Below, in pieces: positions 63,811 through 64,000 of a DNA stretch of 64,000 nucleotides. Source of the DNA: Streptomyces composti (lineage in GTDB: Bacteria > Actinomycetota > Actinomycetes > Streptomycetales > Streptomycetaceae); the NCBI RefSeq assembly GCF_012034205.1, contig NZ_JAATEM010000004.1, positions 62,001 to 126,000 of the forward strand. The letters are read 5' to 3'. How positions within the stretch are numbered: the first letter of the stretch is position 1; each line of letters begins with the position of its first letter. Made by a program: the position numbers and the translations under genes. The notes under the pieces were generated by a model. The model was not told the origin of the DNA. It searched no databases and saw only the letters and a program-made list of their open reading frames with translations.

Positions 63811-64000
63811 GCGGGGTTCCTCCCGGCCGTGCTTGCAGATGCGTTCTCAGGGGCGTGTGAAATCTTGGAAGCCTTCGGGACGAACGTCGTGCAGACGCCG
63901 TCGCCGTGGGCGATGGTCGCCAGTCGCTGTACGTGCGTACCGAGAAGCTCGGCGAAAAATTCCGTCTCGGCCTCGCACAGTTGCGGGAACTGCTCGGCCA
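63807..64000 (-). CDS. sufR: SufR-like Fe-S regulator (5' part outside window)
   Basis: Only the C-terminal 63 codons are present, reading [39 protein letters not shown] and a Ser/Ala-rich tail to a TGA. The two Cys residues in FPQLCEAE and HGDGVCTT match the cluster-binding region of the SufR group of winged-helix repressors, which sense Fe-S status and repress suf genes. Its stop overlaps the sufB start. The DNA-binding half and start lie beyond the window edge. Confidence 0.85.
   Translation of the reverse strand, partial: AEQFPQLCEAETEFFAELLGTHVQRLATIAHGDGVCTTFVPKASKISHAPENASASTAGRNPA

Overview
The window is chromosomal DNA of a high-GC actinomycete, almost certainly a Streptomyces. GC is very high with strong third-position G/C, GTG and TTG starts are frequent, stops and starts overlap as ATGA/GTGA, and there is an ectoine/5-hydroxyectoine cluster, a LAXTG sortase substrate, TerD proteins, and a suf operon with a Rieske-type gene. 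The gene order resembles what I recall of the S. coelicolor core chromosome between its cobalamin and suf loci; this is memory, not a search.

Layout. Bases 1-16920 hold a cobalamin operon: cobQ (cut by the window edge), cobN, a fused ChlI/ChlD-type chelatase subunit, cobO, cobB, cobI, then cobM, cobL, a CbiG-CobJ fusion, cobH, cbiX and cobC. A ZIP metal transporter on the other strand sits in the middle. Nearly every junction is a 1-4 base stop/start overlap. Bases 17126-21810 hold a sortase-anchored protein, an amidohydrolase, a broken GlnQ-type ATPase, a class V aminotransferase and a DinB-like protein. Bases 22147-25591 are ectABCD behind a near-perfect palindrome. Bases 25750-35816 carry a second class V aminotransferase, a FrnE/DsbA oxidoreductase, a decayed acetyltransferase, an aldehyde dehydrogenase with a divergent IclR regulator, a membrane protein/histidine kinase/response regulator operon and a penicillin-binding protein. 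Bases 36007-44517 carry a purine permease, an MFS transporter and a DeoR-regulated polyol ABC uptake/dehydrogenase operon without its own ATPase. Bases 45040-48871 carry a double-TerD protein, a TetR regulator, and ACC deaminase with its GntR regulator.

The most striking region is 48993-51031. A bacterial Ro60 (TROVE/VWA) gene is preceded by about 555 bases that lack a convincing gene but hold two tandem noncoding RNAs on the same strand. Each contains a T-arm, a closed 7-bp acceptor-like stem and a D-arm in circularly permuted order, the tRNA-mimic architecture known for YrlA-type Y RNAs. Each also has a GGTGCG[A/C]AGGCAG Ro-binding-like motif, and the flanking ends pair. One mimic has an ordinary D-arm and the other a Leu/Ser-tRNA-like D-arm.

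Bases 51132-64000 hold a conserved hypothetical protein, a secreted nuclease/phosphatase, two small envelope proteins, dapD, an SMR efflux pump with its TetR regulator, and the sufRBD-Rieske-CSUT operon, with sufR cut by the window edge. No CRISPR array, intact insertion sequence, rRNA or canonical tRNA was seen.
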